In this document: positions 9,738-18,811 of the stretch, piece by piece
Layout of the letters: each line of letters begins with the position of its first letter
Numbering within the stretch: position 1 is the first letter of the stretch
NCBI RefSeq assembly: GCF_002813445.1
Contig: NZ_PHHD01000001.1
Span: 4,650,001 to 4,714,000 of the forward strand
Direction: 5' to 3'
Origin: Pseudomonas tolaasii NCPPB 2192
GTDB taxonomy: Bacteria > Pseudomonadota > Gammaproteobacteria > Pseudomonadales > Pseudomonadaceae
DNA: 64,000 nucleotides
Position numbers and translations under genes: made by a program
The notes under the pieces: model-generated
Databases searched by the model: none
Seen by the model: only the letters and a program-made list of their open reading frames with translations
Told to the model about the DNA's origin: nothing

Positions 9738-10696
9738 TGGCTGCCTCCGCCGAGACTGCGCAGGGTGATGCGCGGGTTGAGCCAGGTGTAGGCCAGGTCC
9801 GAGAAGATCTTGCTGATGCCCACCACCACGCCGCTGATCATCGCGCAGGCTTCGATCAGGTAGACGTCATGGTTCAGGGACGCGGTGTAAAGCATCGAGC
9901 CGAAGCCCTTGTAGGCGAAAAACACCTCCACCACGATCACGTTGGACAGCAGCCACGGGATGTACAGCATGATCACCGTGACCGGCGCGATCAGCACATT
10001 GCGCAAGGCATGGCGCAGCACGATGCGTGTGGTCGAGGCACCTTTGAGGCGAGCGGTGCGGATATACGGCGCCTGCATCACCTCGACCATCGACGCCCGG
10101 GTGATGCGCGCCAGGTAGCCGATGCCGAACAGGCACAGCACCATCAGCGGCAGCACCAGTTGCACCACGCTGAACCCATCGCTCATGCTGCTCACGCCCG
10201 GCAGCCAGTTGAGCCAGAACACGAAGATCGCCGAGACGAACACCGCGCTGGCGAAGTCCGGAATCGAGGTGGTGACGATCGACAAAAATGACACTAGCCG
10301 GTCGATCAGCGAGCCTTGGCGCACGCCGGCCAGGATGCCCAGGGTCAACGCCACGGGCACCATCACCAGCAAGGCCAGCCCGGCGAGGGTCAGGGTTTGC
10401 CACAGGTTGGGCAGCAGCAATTTGAGCACCGGCTCGCGAAAGTACACCGAGGTGCCCCAGTCGCCGGTCACAAAGTCCTTGAGCCACACAACATAGCGCC
10501 ACACGAACGGCTGGTTGTAGCCGTGTTCGAGCAGCCAGGCGGCGCGCTGGTCGGCGGCGGAGTAGGGGCCGAGGACGTTGATTGCCACGTCCTCGATATT
10601 GAGTTCCAGGGCCAGGAACACAATCAGCGATACCGACAGCAGCGTCGCCAGCAGCATCAGCAGTTTGCGCAACAGAAAATGAGCCATGAGGGCCAT
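9734..10696 (-). CDS. ABC transporter permease (DppB-like)
   Basis: A 320-residue inner-membrane permease of the DppB/OppB family with about six helices. The periplasmic N-terminal part contains LGPYSAADQRAAWLLEHGYNQP and FVTGDWGTSVYF, characteristic of DppB, and an ARITRASMVEVMQAPYIRTARLKG-type coupling loop (split here into RASMVEVMQAPYIRTARLKG) near residue 205. The start may be 10696 or the second Met at 10687; the first has a GGAG only 2 nt away. It overlaps the DppC-like gene by 4 nt. Confidence 0.88.
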   Translation of the reverse strand: MALMAHFLLRKLLMLLATLLSVSLIVFLALELNIEDVAINVLGPYSAADQRAAWLLEHGYNQPFVWRYVVWLKDFVTGDWGTSVYFREPVLKLLLPNLWQTLTLAGLALLVMVPVALTLGILAGVRQGSLIDRLVSFLSIVTTSIPDFASAVFVSAIFVFWLNWLPGVSSMSDGFSVVQLVLPLMVLCLFGIGYLARITRASMVEVMQAPYIRTARLKGASTTRIVLRHALRNVLIAPVTVIMLYIPWLLSNVIVVEVFFAYKGFGSMLYTASLNHDVYLIEACAMISGVVVGISKIFSDLAYTWLNPRITLRSLGGGSQ

Positions 10697-10743
10697 GCTC
10701 CGACAGGTTTCAGGAGGCCTGCCCGCAGGCGGGCAGGCGTGAC

Positions 10744-12378
10744 TCAGGCACTCAGCCAGACGCTACCCATGGGGTAGAAGTCGGACGGGTGCACCTCAAA
10801 GCCCTGAACCTTTTTGCTCACAGCGGTGAATTTGTCGCCCCAGAACGGCTGCACGATCACGCAGGCGTCCTGCAGGATCTGCTCGACGCTTTGCATCGCC
10901 ACGGCACGCTGTTTCGGGTCGATGATGCCCATGGCCTTGTCCAGCGCGGCATCGAAGGCCGGGTCGCTGTAGTGGCTTTCATTCCAGGCGCCGCCGCCGC
11001 GATACGCCAGCTCCAGGGACATCACCCCCAGTGGACGATGGGCCCAATAGGTGAGGCTGAACGCTGCCTTGTCCCAGATCGGCCAGTACTGCGCCGCAGG
11101 CACCACCTTGAGGTTGATGCGGATACCGGCTTCCAGGCAGTTCTGTTGCAGGATCTGCGCGCAATCCTGTTCGTAGCGGCCCTGGGTGTTGCCGACGATC
11201 AGGTCAATGTCCAGGCCATTGGGGAAGCCTGCTTCGGCCAGCAATTTTTTCGCCGCCGCCACATCGCGCTCGCGTTTGGGCAGAGGGAAGTACTCAGGGT
11301 GCGACGGCGCCACGTGGTGGTCTTCGCCGAGGGTGCCCATGCCGCGGTAGGCGACCTTGAGCATCTGCGCGTTATCGGCGCACAGCACCACGGCCTTGCG
11401 GATGCGCAAATCGGTGAAGGGTTTCTGGTCGCAGGCCATGCGCATTACAACGGTCTGCGCCGATTTGCAGCTGAGCAGTTGCGCGCCCGGCAGTCGCTTG
11501 GCCAGGTCCAGCTCGGCCACGGTGACGCGGTAGAGCACGTCAACTTGCCGGGCTTGCAATGCGGCAAGGTGGGTGGACACGTCGGTGCCCATGTCGATGT
11601 AGCGCAGCTCGTCGAGGTTGGCGGGTTTGCCCCAATAATCGGCGCGCTTGGCGAACGTCGCCTGCTTGTTCACCGCAAACGACACCAGCTTGAACGGCCC
11701 GGTGGCCAACGGGTTTTTCGCCCAGTCGTCACCGGCCTTGAAGCTGCGGTGCACGAGGGCGCAGGTGAAGGCATTGAGCATTTCCGGGATGGCCAGGATC
11801 GGCCGCTTCAGTTGCAGGCGGAACTGATAGTCGCTGACTTTTTCGAAGGCCTTGATGTCCTGGAACGCGGTGCGGTTGACCGACTTGGAGTCGGCCGCGA
11901 TCCAGCGCTCGATGTTGTGCTGCACGTCCTCGGCGTTGAAGCTGTCGCCGTTGCTCCACTTCACGTCCCGGCGCAGGTTGAAGGTCCAGGTGGTGAGGTC
12001 TTCGGACGGGCTCCAGCTTTCGGCGAGATACGGGTGGGTAATGTTGTCGGCGTCGACCCAGGTCAGGTATTCGAGGGAATTGCGCAACAGGTTCGAGGCT
12101 TCGATCCAGGTGATCAGCATCGGGTCCTGGATTTCCTGGATCGCACAGGCGAAGCGCAGGCTGCCACCCTGGCGGGCAGGCGTGCCCTCGGCGGCCTGAG
12201 CATCACTGCCCAACAGCGCCGAGCCGATAAAGGTCGAGGCGCTGGCCACGGTCACGCCCAGCAGGGCGGCGGTGCGCAGGAACTGGCGGCGGTTGATTTC
12301 GCCGCGTTGCACTTGGGCACACAGGTCATTTACGGCTGGATGCGGCTGGCTGCCGTCCAGGGTCGTCAAGTCTTTCAT
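10744..12378 (-). CDS. ABC transporter substrate-binding protein with Tat signal (DppA/OppA family)
   Basis: A 544-residue periplasmic solute-binding protein (SBP_bac_5). From the chosen start MKDLTTLDGS the N-terminus carries a twin-arginine signal, NRRQFLRTAALLG, with a hydrophobic stretch ending near SDAQAAE. Folded export via Tat is unusual for this family but known in relatives. ATG at 12378 follows GGAGAGG, so the longer open frame is rejected. Typical blocks include WTFNLRRDVKWSNGD and ATGPFKL. It is the first gene of the transporter operon, separated by 293 nt from the M24 gene upstream, so it may have its own promoter. Confidence 0.88.
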   Translation of the reverse strand: MKDLTTLDGSQPHPAVNDLCAQVQRGEINRRQFLRTAALLGVTVASASTFIGSALLGSDAQAAEGTPARQGGSLRFACAIQEIQDPMLITWIEASNLLRNSLEYLTWVDADNITHPYLAESWSPSEDLTTWTFNLRRDVKWSNGDSFNAEDVQHNIERWIAADSKSVNRTAFQDIKAFEKVSDYQFRLQLKRPILAIPEMLNAFTCALVHRSFKAGDDWAKNPLATGPFKLVSFAVNKQATFAKRADYWGKPANLDELRYIDMGTDVSTHLAALQARQVDVLYRVTVAELDLAKRLPGAQLLSCKSAQTVVMRMACDQKPFTDLRIRKAVVLCADNAQMLKVAYRGMGTLGEDHHVAPSHPEYFPLPKRERDVAAAKKLLAEAGFPNGLDIDLIVGNTQGRYEQDCAQILQQNCLEAGIRINLKVVPAAQYWPIWDKAAFSLTYWAHRPLGVMSLELAYRGGGAWNESHYSDPAFDAALDKAMGIIDPKQRAVAMQSVEQILQDACVIVQPFWGDKFTAVSKKVQGFEVHPSDFYPMGSVWLSA

Positions 12379-12671
12379 AAGCCTCTCCGGTACTTGCGAA
12401 TATGCGTTTTTGTTGAACCGCAAGGGTCAGTGGCGAACGTCGAAACGGCGCAACACGGACCGCTGTGAAGCCGGCAGAAAAACAAGGCAAAACGAAGTGA
12501 GGAGGCGGGCAATGGGGTAGGACATAGGGCAGCTCTCATGTTGTTTTTATTAGAGATGCCCGCAGTTTTGTCATTTGCGCAACGATGGACAAACGACAAA
12601 TTCTGCGCAGTAACCTTCTATAAATGCATGTTACAGGTCCTTCCCAGGGCCGCCTGTGGGGCTAGACGGGT
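12379..12671. promoter_or_regulatory. Probable promoter/operator region of the ABC operon
   Basis: No gene is seen here. TTTGTC (12567-12572) is mirrored by GACAAA at 12588-12593 and again at 12595-12600, and TGCGCA occurs twice nearby. The dyad lies about 190 nt before the binding-protein start and would suit a regulator binding site. Confidence 0.4.
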
Positions 12672-13898
12672 TCAGCGCGGCAACAGGCGCGGATCGAACG
12701 GGTAATCGGACAGCAACTCGATGCCGTGTTCGTGGATGTAGATCTGTTCTTCGAGCTTCACGCCTTCACCGCCGTCGTCGTGGCCGATGTAGCTTTCCAC
12801 GCAAATGGTCATGCCGGCTTCGAACACGCCGTCGTAGCCCAGCGCATCGATGTCTTCGCGGTGCACCACGTAAGGGTATTCACCGGTCATGCCAACCCCG
12901 TGCACCAGGGCGAAGTAGCGGTTGTTTTTGTAATGCTCGGGAATCTTCCAGGCCATCTCGGCGTATTCCTTGAAACTACGCCCGGCCTTGAGCATTTCCA
13001 CGTTGGTCTGCACTTGCTCGTAGGCGAGTTTGTACAGCTCCTGCTGCCTGGCGGTGGCGGCCTGATCGCCACACAGGAAGGTGCGCGAGAAGTCCGCGTA
13101 GTAGCCGAAACGGCCGACCACGTCGGTGTCGAGCGCCACCAGGTCACCGGCTTCGATAGGGCGTGTGCTGCATTCCTGAAACCACGGGTTGGTGCGCGGG
13201 CCGGAAGAAAGCAGGCGGGTTTCCACGTAGTCGCCGTCGGTGGCGATCACGTGCTGGTGCAGGTGCGACCACAGCTGGTTTTCGGTGATGCCCGGCGTGA
13301 GTTTGCTTTCCATCAAGCGCACGCCTGCTTCGGTGGCCCGCAGGCTGGCGCGGATCATTTTCAGCTCGTTGGGCACCTTGATGCAGCGCGCGCGCTCCAG
13401 CGGTTCCTGGGCGTCGAACACCTGATAGCCGAGGCGTTGCAGCTCAAAGGCGGCTGCCGAAGTGGCGCTCTCGATGGCGATGCGTTTACCACCGCCGCAC
13501 TTGCGCACCAATTCGTCGATTTCGGCGGCCCAGTCGGCGGTGACGTTGCCCAGGAAGCTTTCGCAGAAGTAATAGGAGATAGCCTTGGCCGGGCGCACTT
13601 CGTCCACGGTGTTCAGGGTTTGGGCCAGATGCAGGCAGCCGCCGAATTCGAAGACCACCACCGGGCCTTCCGCCGGGATGAAGGCATAACGGGCCGGGTT
13701 GCGCGCCGAGTACACCTGCATGTTGCGTGAGCCGGTGGCATAGCGCATGTGGGTGGGGTCGAACAGCACGCAGGCGGCGTAGTCGCGTTTTTTCAGTTCG
13801 TTGCGTACCCGTTGCAGGCGGTCCAGCTGGATTTGCTGGATCTCGTCATAAGTGGGTTCGCAGTCAGCGGGGTTGCGGTTCGGGCCGGACAGACTCAT
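12672..13898 (-). CDS. M24-family metalloenzyme of the DddP-like type
   Basis: A 408-residue protein with the creatinase-like N-terminal domain (about 1-175) and pita-bread M24 domain (about 180-408). The likely metal ligands are Asp257, Asp259, Asp269, His333, Glu368 and Glu383. Their spacing, the D-T-D pair and the block GPRTNPWFQEC match the DMSP lyase DddP family better than Xaa-Pro peptidases, which usually have D-x-G. However, HGVGMTGEYP has Gly339 where DddP, as I recall it, has its essential Asp, so DMSP lyase activity is doubtful; a hydrolase or other lyase is possible. ATG follows GAGGAAC. It lies 53 nt after an oxygenase gene, upstream of the ABC importer. Confidence 0.82.
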   Translation of the reverse strand: MSLSGPNRNPADCEPTYDEIQQIQLDRLQRVRNELKKRDYAACVLFDPTHMRYATGSRNMQVYSARNPARYAFIPAEGPVVVFEFGGCLHLAQTLNTVDEVRPAKAISYYFCESFLGNVTADWAAEIDELVRKCGGGKRIAIESATSAAAFELQRLGYQVFDAQEPLERARCIKVPNELKMIRASLRATEAGVRLMESKLTPGITENQLWSHLHQHVIATDGDYVETRLLSSGPRTNPWFQECSTRPIEAGDLVALDTDVVGRFGYYADFSRTFLCGDQAATARQQELYKLAYEQVQTNVEMLKAGRSFKEYAEMAWKIPEHYKNNRYFALVHGVGMTGEYPYVVHREDIDALGYDGVFEAGMTICVESYIGHDDGGEGVKLEEQIYIHEHGIELLSDYPFDPRLLPR

Positions 13899-13951
13899 GG
13901 GTGTTCCTCACAGGGCAAAAAGACGGTTTTTTGGTTTTTTAGAGGCGTGAA

Positions 13952-14833
13952 TCAGTCGAGCAACTGGTCGCTGCGCACCAGGTTGCGTTCGGCTTGCAGA
14001 TGGGCTTCGGACAGGCGCCCGTAAAGCTGCTTGGTGCGCTGGGCGCGCCCAATGATTCCGGGCTTTTCGGAGTAGGCGAAAATCGCCGTGTTGCGCTCGG
14101 TCGCGCCCTCTACACGGGTCACGCGGTGCACCGAAAAGCGGCCCTTGAAGATCTGCAGGTCGCCGGGGTTCAGCTCCAGCTCCTGCACCCGCGAGCGGTC
14201 TTCACCGCGTACCACCTGGCCGACGGCGCCGAGGTTTTCCTGGCTGCGCGAGCGGATCATCGGCGCGTATTCGAACAGGCCGCCGGCCTCGGGCTTCTGG
14301 GTCATCATGCTGACGATGAATTCGTTGGTGTCGAAGTGCCAAGGCTGTTCGGTGCCTTCGGGCATCACGTTGATCACCAGCCCGGCGAAAGGGTCGGCGT
14401 ATTCGAAAATCTCCGGTTCGTCGAGGCAGGCGCCGATAAAGCGCTTCATCATCGGCGACACGTACAGGCGGTGGATGATCGCGTCGGGGGCGATCATGTC
14501 GCGGGTCACAAAGCCGCTGGTGCGCTCCATGAATGTGCGGCGCGGGTCATCCTGGGGCAGGGAAGTGTCGTCTTCGGTGAAGTAGGCGTTGACCTTGCGC
14601 ACCGAGAAGAAGGTTTTGTCCGACAGCGCCAGGCCTTCCAGACGCGCCTGTTCCAGCGCTTCGGGGCGCAGGAAGTTCTTCAGCAGGCAGCAACCGTCTT
14701 CGGCCAATTCGGCGCGGGCATGTTCGATCAATGCCTGTAATTGAACATGGCCCGAATCATGTATGGGATACAGCTCGGTATTAATGATGTCGCTGATGTC
14801 ACCGGTTTCGGCATCGGCAAGTTTAAGACTCAT
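13952..14833 (-). CDS. 2-oxoglutarate/Fe(II)-dependent oxygenase
   Basis: A 293-residue non-haem iron oxygenase of the PhyH/freestanding amino-acid hydroxylase kind. The facial triad is visible as His166 and Asp168 (PWHFDTNEF) and His236 (VHRVTRV), with Arg247 placed to bind 2-oxoglutarate (ATERNTAIF). Asp in the HxD position argues for hydroxylation rather than halogenation. It is the first gene of the leftward run containing the M24 protein and importer, with an AGGAGCC ribosome-binding site, and is divergent from the LysR gene at 14939. The substrate is unknown; it probably acts on the imported compound or its product. Confidence 0.8.
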   Translation of the reverse strand: MSLKLADAETGDISDIINTELYPIHDSGHVQLQALIEHARAELAEDGCCLLKNFLRPEALEQARLEGLALSDKTFFSVRKVNAYFTEDDTSLPQDDPRRTFMERTSGFVTRDMIAPDAIIHRLYVSPMMKRFIGACLDEPEIFEYADPFAGLVINVMPEGTEQPWHFDTNEFIVSMMTQKPEAGGLFEYAPMIRSRSQENLGAVGQVVRGEDRSRVQELELNPGDLQIFKGRFSVHRVTRVEGATERNTAIFAYSEKPGIIGRAQRTKQLYGRLSEAHLQAERNLVRSDQLLD

Positions 14834-14938
14834 ACACGGCTCCTGAACTAGGTATTGGTGTTGAGTTGATAGTTGCTTAAAGCGATTTGAAGCGGAAATT
14901 ACAAGTTGTGATCGAATCCATCGGCAGGGGCGATAGTG

Positions 14939-15853
14939 ATGTCAGGCGAACTGGATGGCGGCTTGCTTAAAGTGTTTGTGGCAATTATCGAGTGCCAGGG
15001 TTTTTCCGCGGCTGCCGAGCGATTGCATAAAACCCAATCCACCGTCAGCCAGAGCTTGCAGCGCCTGGAAGAGATTGTCGGCACGCCACTGATTCATCGC
15101 ACCAGCCGTTCCGTCGGCCTGACCGCCAGCGGGGAAACCTTTCTGATCTATGCCCGGCAGATCCTCAAGCTGCACCTGGAAGCGGTCAGCGCCGCGCAAT
15201 TGCCCAATCAACAGGTGTGTATCCACCTCGGCATGCCCGAGGACTACGCCGAATACTGCCTGGGCGGCATGCTCAAGGACTTTCAGGCGCAGTTCGCCCA
15301 GGTGCGGCCGGACATTTGCTGTGAAATGTCCACTGCTCTGGTGGGCCGTTTGCACCGGGGCGAGCTGGACCTGGTGCTGGGTGTGGAGCATGCCGGCTTG
15401 CAGCCCGGTGAATACTTGTGTGACGAGCCGCTGGTGTGGGTCGCGGCGCCGAGCTGGAGCTGTGTGGGTCGCCAGTCGGTGCCGCTGGCGGTGTACGCCG
15501 AAGGGTGTGCCTTTCGCGCCAATGCCGTGCAGGCGTTGGCCCGGGCCGGGCGTTCGTGGCAAGTGGTGTACACCAGCCAGAGCCCAAGGGGGATTGCGAT
15601 TGCCATTGAACAGGGCTTGTCGGTTGGTGTGATGGCGCGGCGCCTGGTACCTGAAGGCTGGCAGGTGCTGAATGAACGCCACGGTTTTCCGCCGATTGCC
15701 CCGGCGCGCCTGATGTTCTGGCGCTCGGCGAGTGGCCAGGTGCCCGAGGTGGATGCGTTGGTGGAAATATTGCAGCGCCAGTTGGGGCGCTCAGGGCAAT
15801 TGCACGGGCAGCACCCCGTCAACCGGCCGTTGAGCCATGCGCTTGAGCAATAA
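14939..15853 (+). CDS. LysR-family transcriptional regulator
   Basis: A 304-residue regulator with an N-terminal HTH (about residues 8-65; GFSAAAERLHKTQSTVSQSLQRLE) and a LysR substrate domain. It is transcribed divergently from the oxygenase/M24 genes across a 105-bp gap, the usual geometry for a LysR activator of the neighbouring operon. ATG at 14939 follows AGGGG; a GTG one codon earlier is an alternative. Its 3' end overlaps the convergent MFS gene by 63 bp. Confidence 0.87.
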   Translation: MSGELDGGLLKVFVAIIECQGFSAAAERLHKTQSTVSQSLQRLEEIVGTPLIHRTSRSVGLTASGETFLIYARQILKLHLEAVSAAQLPNQQVCIHLGMPEDYAEYCLGGMLKDFQAQFAQVRPDICCEMSTALVGRLHRGELDLVLGVEHAGLQPGEYLCDEPLVWVAAPSWSCVGRQSVPLAVYAEGCAFRANAVQALARAGRSWQVVYTSQSPRGIAIAIEQGLSVGVMARRLVPEGWQVLNERHGFPPIAPARLMFWRSASGQVPEVDALVEILQRQLGRSGQLHGQHPVNRPLSHALEQ

Positions 15854-17023
15854 GAGGCTGGCCAGTACCCAGCCTGCGATCCAGGCATGCACCAAGGCAA
15901 ATTCGCCGCTGGCCTGCAATAGCCAGCCGCACAGGCCATTGCCGGTGGCGCTGGCCAAGCCGTAACTGACCATGCTCAGGCTCACCACTTGCAGGCTCTG
16001 CACCGCGTCGAGCCGCGCGCTGAGGTACGCCGCCATCAGGCCCCATGACGGGAAATAGAACAGAGCAAACAACCCGGCCGCCCACCAGCTCAGCAACAGG
16101 CTGGGGTGAGCCAGCAAGCCGAGCATGGCCAGGCCGAATGCGCCGATGCTCAACGCCATGACCCGCAATGCGCCCCAGCGATCGGCGAGCGCGCCCAGCA
16201 ATAACCCGCCAGCGGCGCCGCCGATGCCGATCAGCGTCCACATCGAACCGGTAACGCCTGCGCTGGCGTGCAAGCGATCGCTGACAAACGCCGACAGGAA
16301 ATTCAGAAACGGCCCACTGATCGCGCCGATAAACCCGCTGAGCAAGACGATCTGCAACGCCACCGGCTGTTCCAGGCACAGGCGCAGCCATTGCTTCAAT
16401 ACCTGGTTGAGAGCCGGTGGCCGGGCAGGGCGGCGCGTTTGTTCGGTTTTGGGTGCCAGCGCCCACAACGTCAGCAGCGTCACCCCCAGCGTCAAGCCTG
16501 CGCAAATCAACCAGAACTGTCGGAGCGACAAGCCTTGCAGCAGCGCGATCAGCAGACCATTCAAGCAAATCGCAAACGCCGCCCCTGATGACGCCAACCC
16601 CAACACCCGGCTGCGGTGAGTGGCCGGGATCACCTCACGGGCCAAGGCTGCAACGGCGTTCCAGTTCGACACCGCACAGGCCGACACCAGCGCCAGGCAC
16701 AGAGCAAACGGCAGCGCCCACGGCGTGGCCACGGCCAGCGCCAGCAAAACCGGGCTCAGGATCATGGTCAGGCGCACCATATTGCGCGGGCTGGTCCACG
16801 CTGCCGCGATGCCGCTGGCAATCGAAGCGCCCATATAAAACAGCTGCAGCACCGCCGCAATCAGTGCGGCCTGGCTGTAACTCAACCCAAAGGCCTCACG
16901 GATCTGTGGCAATAAAGCGGAATACAGAAACACGCTGAACCCGTGGGTGGTGGCATTGCAGGCGGTAAATACAAGTGCCAGCAGGCCGATACTTCGTCGT
17001 GAAGAAACAGCGGTGTTCGACAT
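15791..17023 (-). CDS. MFS transporter
   Basis: A 410-residue inner-membrane transporter with about twelve hydrophobic segments, of the CynX/NimT-like or YbfB-like small MFS kind. Segment 1 contains NATTHGFSVFLYSALLPQIREAFGLSYSQAALI, given here only as its first block NATTHGFSVFLYSALLPQIR, and the central linker is basic (KTEQTRRPARPP). Its final 63 bases overlap the 3' end of the convergent LysR gene, so the C-terminal tail VDGVLPVQLP is encoded antisense to LysR codons. It may export or import a compound linked to the oxygenase locus. The substrate is unknown. Confidence 0.82.
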   Translation of the reverse strand: MSNTAVSSRRSIGLLALVFTACNATTHGFSVFLYSALLPQIREAFGLSYSQAALIAAVLQLFYMGASIASGIAAAWTSPRNMVRLTMILSPVLLALAVATPWALPFALCLALVSACAVSNWNAVAALAREVIPATHRSRVLGLASSGAAFAICLNGLLIALLQGLSLRQFWLICAGLTLGVTLLTLWALAPKTEQTRRPARPPALNQVLKQWLRLCLEQPVALQIVLLSGFIGAISGPFLNFLSAFVSDRLHASAGVTGSMWTLIGIGGAAGGLLLGALADRWGALRVMALSIGAFGLAMLGLLAHPSLLLSWWAAGLFALFYFPSWGLMAAYLSARLDAVQSLQVVSLSMVSYGLASATGNGLCGWLLQASGEFALVHAWIAGWVLASLLLLKRMAQRPVDGVLPVQLP

Positions 17024-17309
17024 GGCGAAGTTCCAGAGGATTAGGATGGGTTAGTTGGGGGCGAGACTAACTTTTATGAGGTTTTACCGGCCAATGCTTA
17101 ATTGTCTGAGTGTGCATGCGTAATACGCGCGCTATTTATTCGTGAGCGACGTTATTGCGAGGAAAGCGACACTTTTATTCTGTACAGGTCGTTTTTTACT
17201 TCGCAGAGGACGCTACCGCTCGGCCAATACAAAAAGGTATGTTGTGTGCGAAATATCCTGCGTTCACGTGGGATGCCGTCTCTCTGCCAACCGCTGTCGA
17301 GTGTTCCCC

Positions 17310-18239
17310 ATGAAACGCAAAATGCCTGGTCTCAATGCCCTCAAAGCTTTCGAAGTCGCCGGCAGTACCGGCAGCTTTACCCGGGCTGCGGAGCTGCTGA
17401 ACGTGACCCAGAGTGCGGTCAGCCGCCAGGTACGGCAGTTGGAAGAACAGCTTGGGGAAAACCTGCTGGAGCGCCGCCACCACCACCTTGAACTGACCAG
17501 TGCCGGGCGGGTGTTGTTGCGGGCGTTGCATCAGTCATTCGACAAGATCGAGCTGACGGTGCGCAGCATTCAGCAGAAGACCCATTCCAACCGGTTGCAC
17601 GTCAACGCGCCGCCGACGTTTACCAGTCGCTGGCTGATGCCGCGCCTTGGCCGTCTGCGCGAGGCGCATCCGGAGCTGGAGTTGAGCATCACCACCTGTC
17701 TGCAGGACAGCCTGGCGCAGACCAGCACGCTGGACTGTGCGATTCGCTTCGGCAATGGCGAGTGGGACGGGCTGGACAGTTCGTTGCTGATTCAGGAACG
17801 GCACATCGCGGTGTGTGCCCCGTCGTTGTATGCCCGCGAGTGCAGTGACGGGGTGGATTTGAATCGGATGACGTTGTTGCATGTGTTGGCCAGTGAGGAC
17901 CAGCGGTACCTGACGTGGAAACACTGGCTGGACGCGGCACGGATCCACGGCGTGGATACCCAGGGCGGGTATGAGTTTGACCTGCTGGATTTGGCGATTC
18001 GGGCGGCGACGGATGGGTTGGGGATCACGATTGCGGATTGGCATATGGTCGCGGCGGAACTGGCGAGCGGGCAGCTGACGCAAGTGTTGAATGTGCATGT
18101 GGAGGGGCATCAGTCGTACTGGTTGGTGACCCGGCCGGAGCAGACGGATTCGCCGCAGTTGCAGGTGTTTGGGCGGTGGTTGCAGGAGGAGATCTGGTTG
18201 GCGCAGCGGCAGTTGGAGCCTTCTACGGCGGCGGGTTGA
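17310..18239 (+). CDS. LysR-family regulator (GcvA-like)
   Basis: A 309-residue regulator. The HTH region about residues 8-65 reads GLNALKAFEVAGSTGSFTRAA and VTQSAVSRQVRQLEEQLG, typical of the GcvA group, and the effector domain has RFGNGEWDGLDSSLLIQERHI. The ATG at 17310 gives the normal N-terminus; a frame starting at 17142 would add 56 residues unlike any LysR protein. It is divergent from the MFS gene at 17023 and 573 nt upstream of the AldA-like operon, separated from it by a large inverted repeat, so its target may be either side. Confidence 0.86.
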   Translation: MKRKMPGLNALKAFEVAGSTGSFTRAAELLNVTQSAVSRQVRQLEEQLGENLLERRHHHLELTSAGRVLLRALHQSFDKIELTVRSIQQKTHSNRLHVNAPPTFTSRWLMPRLGRLREAHPELELSITTCLQDSLAQTSTLDCAIRFGNGEWDGLDSSLLIQERHIAVCAPSLYARECSDGVDLNRMTLLHVLASEDQRYLTWKHWLDAARIHGVDTQGGYEFDLLDLAIRAATDGLGITIADWHMVAAELASGQLTQVLNVHVEGHQSYWLVTRPEQTDSPQLQVFGRWLQEEIWLAQRQLEPSTAAG

Positions 18240-18697
18240 TGGGGTGTATATCCGGTATTTGGGTGATGGCTGATATGGGTTCCGCCCTTACGGCGGGTCA
18301 CTTTGAAAAGCGCAAAGTAACCAAACGCTCTTGCCCCTACACTCGGCACCTCGCCTAGGCTCGGTGTGCCCTCACTCCGGCTTGAATCCGTGGGCCGCCG
18401 CGATGGGCCATCCCTGGCCCAGCGCGGCTAACCCGGCGTCCTGCCGGGTTACCCACGGATTCAAGCCTGCGTTCGGCCAGCGTGTTTAACGGGGCGCCCA
18501 GGATCAAGATCAAGATCAAAATCTAAAGCACGGCGGCCCCCCAAATCACTGTCGGATTACGGGCATACCGAGCGTGAGCGAGGTGCCGAGTGTTGGGGCA
18601 AGAGCCCTTTGGTTACTTTGGGGCTTTTCCAAAGTGACCCGCTGTAAGAGCGGAACCCATATCCGCCATCACCGAAATAACGGATATGCCCCCCAAC
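18239..18697. repeat. Large nested inverted repeat (about 460 bp, non-coding)
   Basis: The arm 18239-18371 pairs with 18560-18697 at roughly 85-90 % identity; both contain ATATGGGTTCCGC, GGGTCACTTTG, AAGTAACCAAA and ACTCGGCACCTCGC in opposite orientation. Within the loop, GGCTTGAATCCGTGGG (18379-18394) pairs with CCCACGGATTCAAGCC (18452-18467), and AACCCGGCG/TGCCGGGTT forms an inner hairpin. It has no convincing gene. It resembles intergenic inverted repeats scattered in fluorescens-group genomes. Confidence 0.8.
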
Positions 18698-18811
18698 CCC
18701 CACTAACCTGCGTTTTTAGCACGTTACCCCACCCAATAAGTCGTTTGCCCAGCCCCCTAACAACGACAAAACTGCATGTCACTCGCAAAACAACAACGTT
18801 GGGCAAACCAC

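Noticed and set aside
12672..13898. Calling the M24 protein a DMSP lyase (dddP)
   Set aside because: The metal site fits, but the expected catalytic Asp is Gly339, and no other DMSP genes are near; the neutral name DddP-like M24 enzyme is safer.
13952..14833. Calling the oxygenase a halogenase
   Set aside because: The motif is HFD (Asp168 present); radical halogenases of this fold have Gly or Ala at that position.
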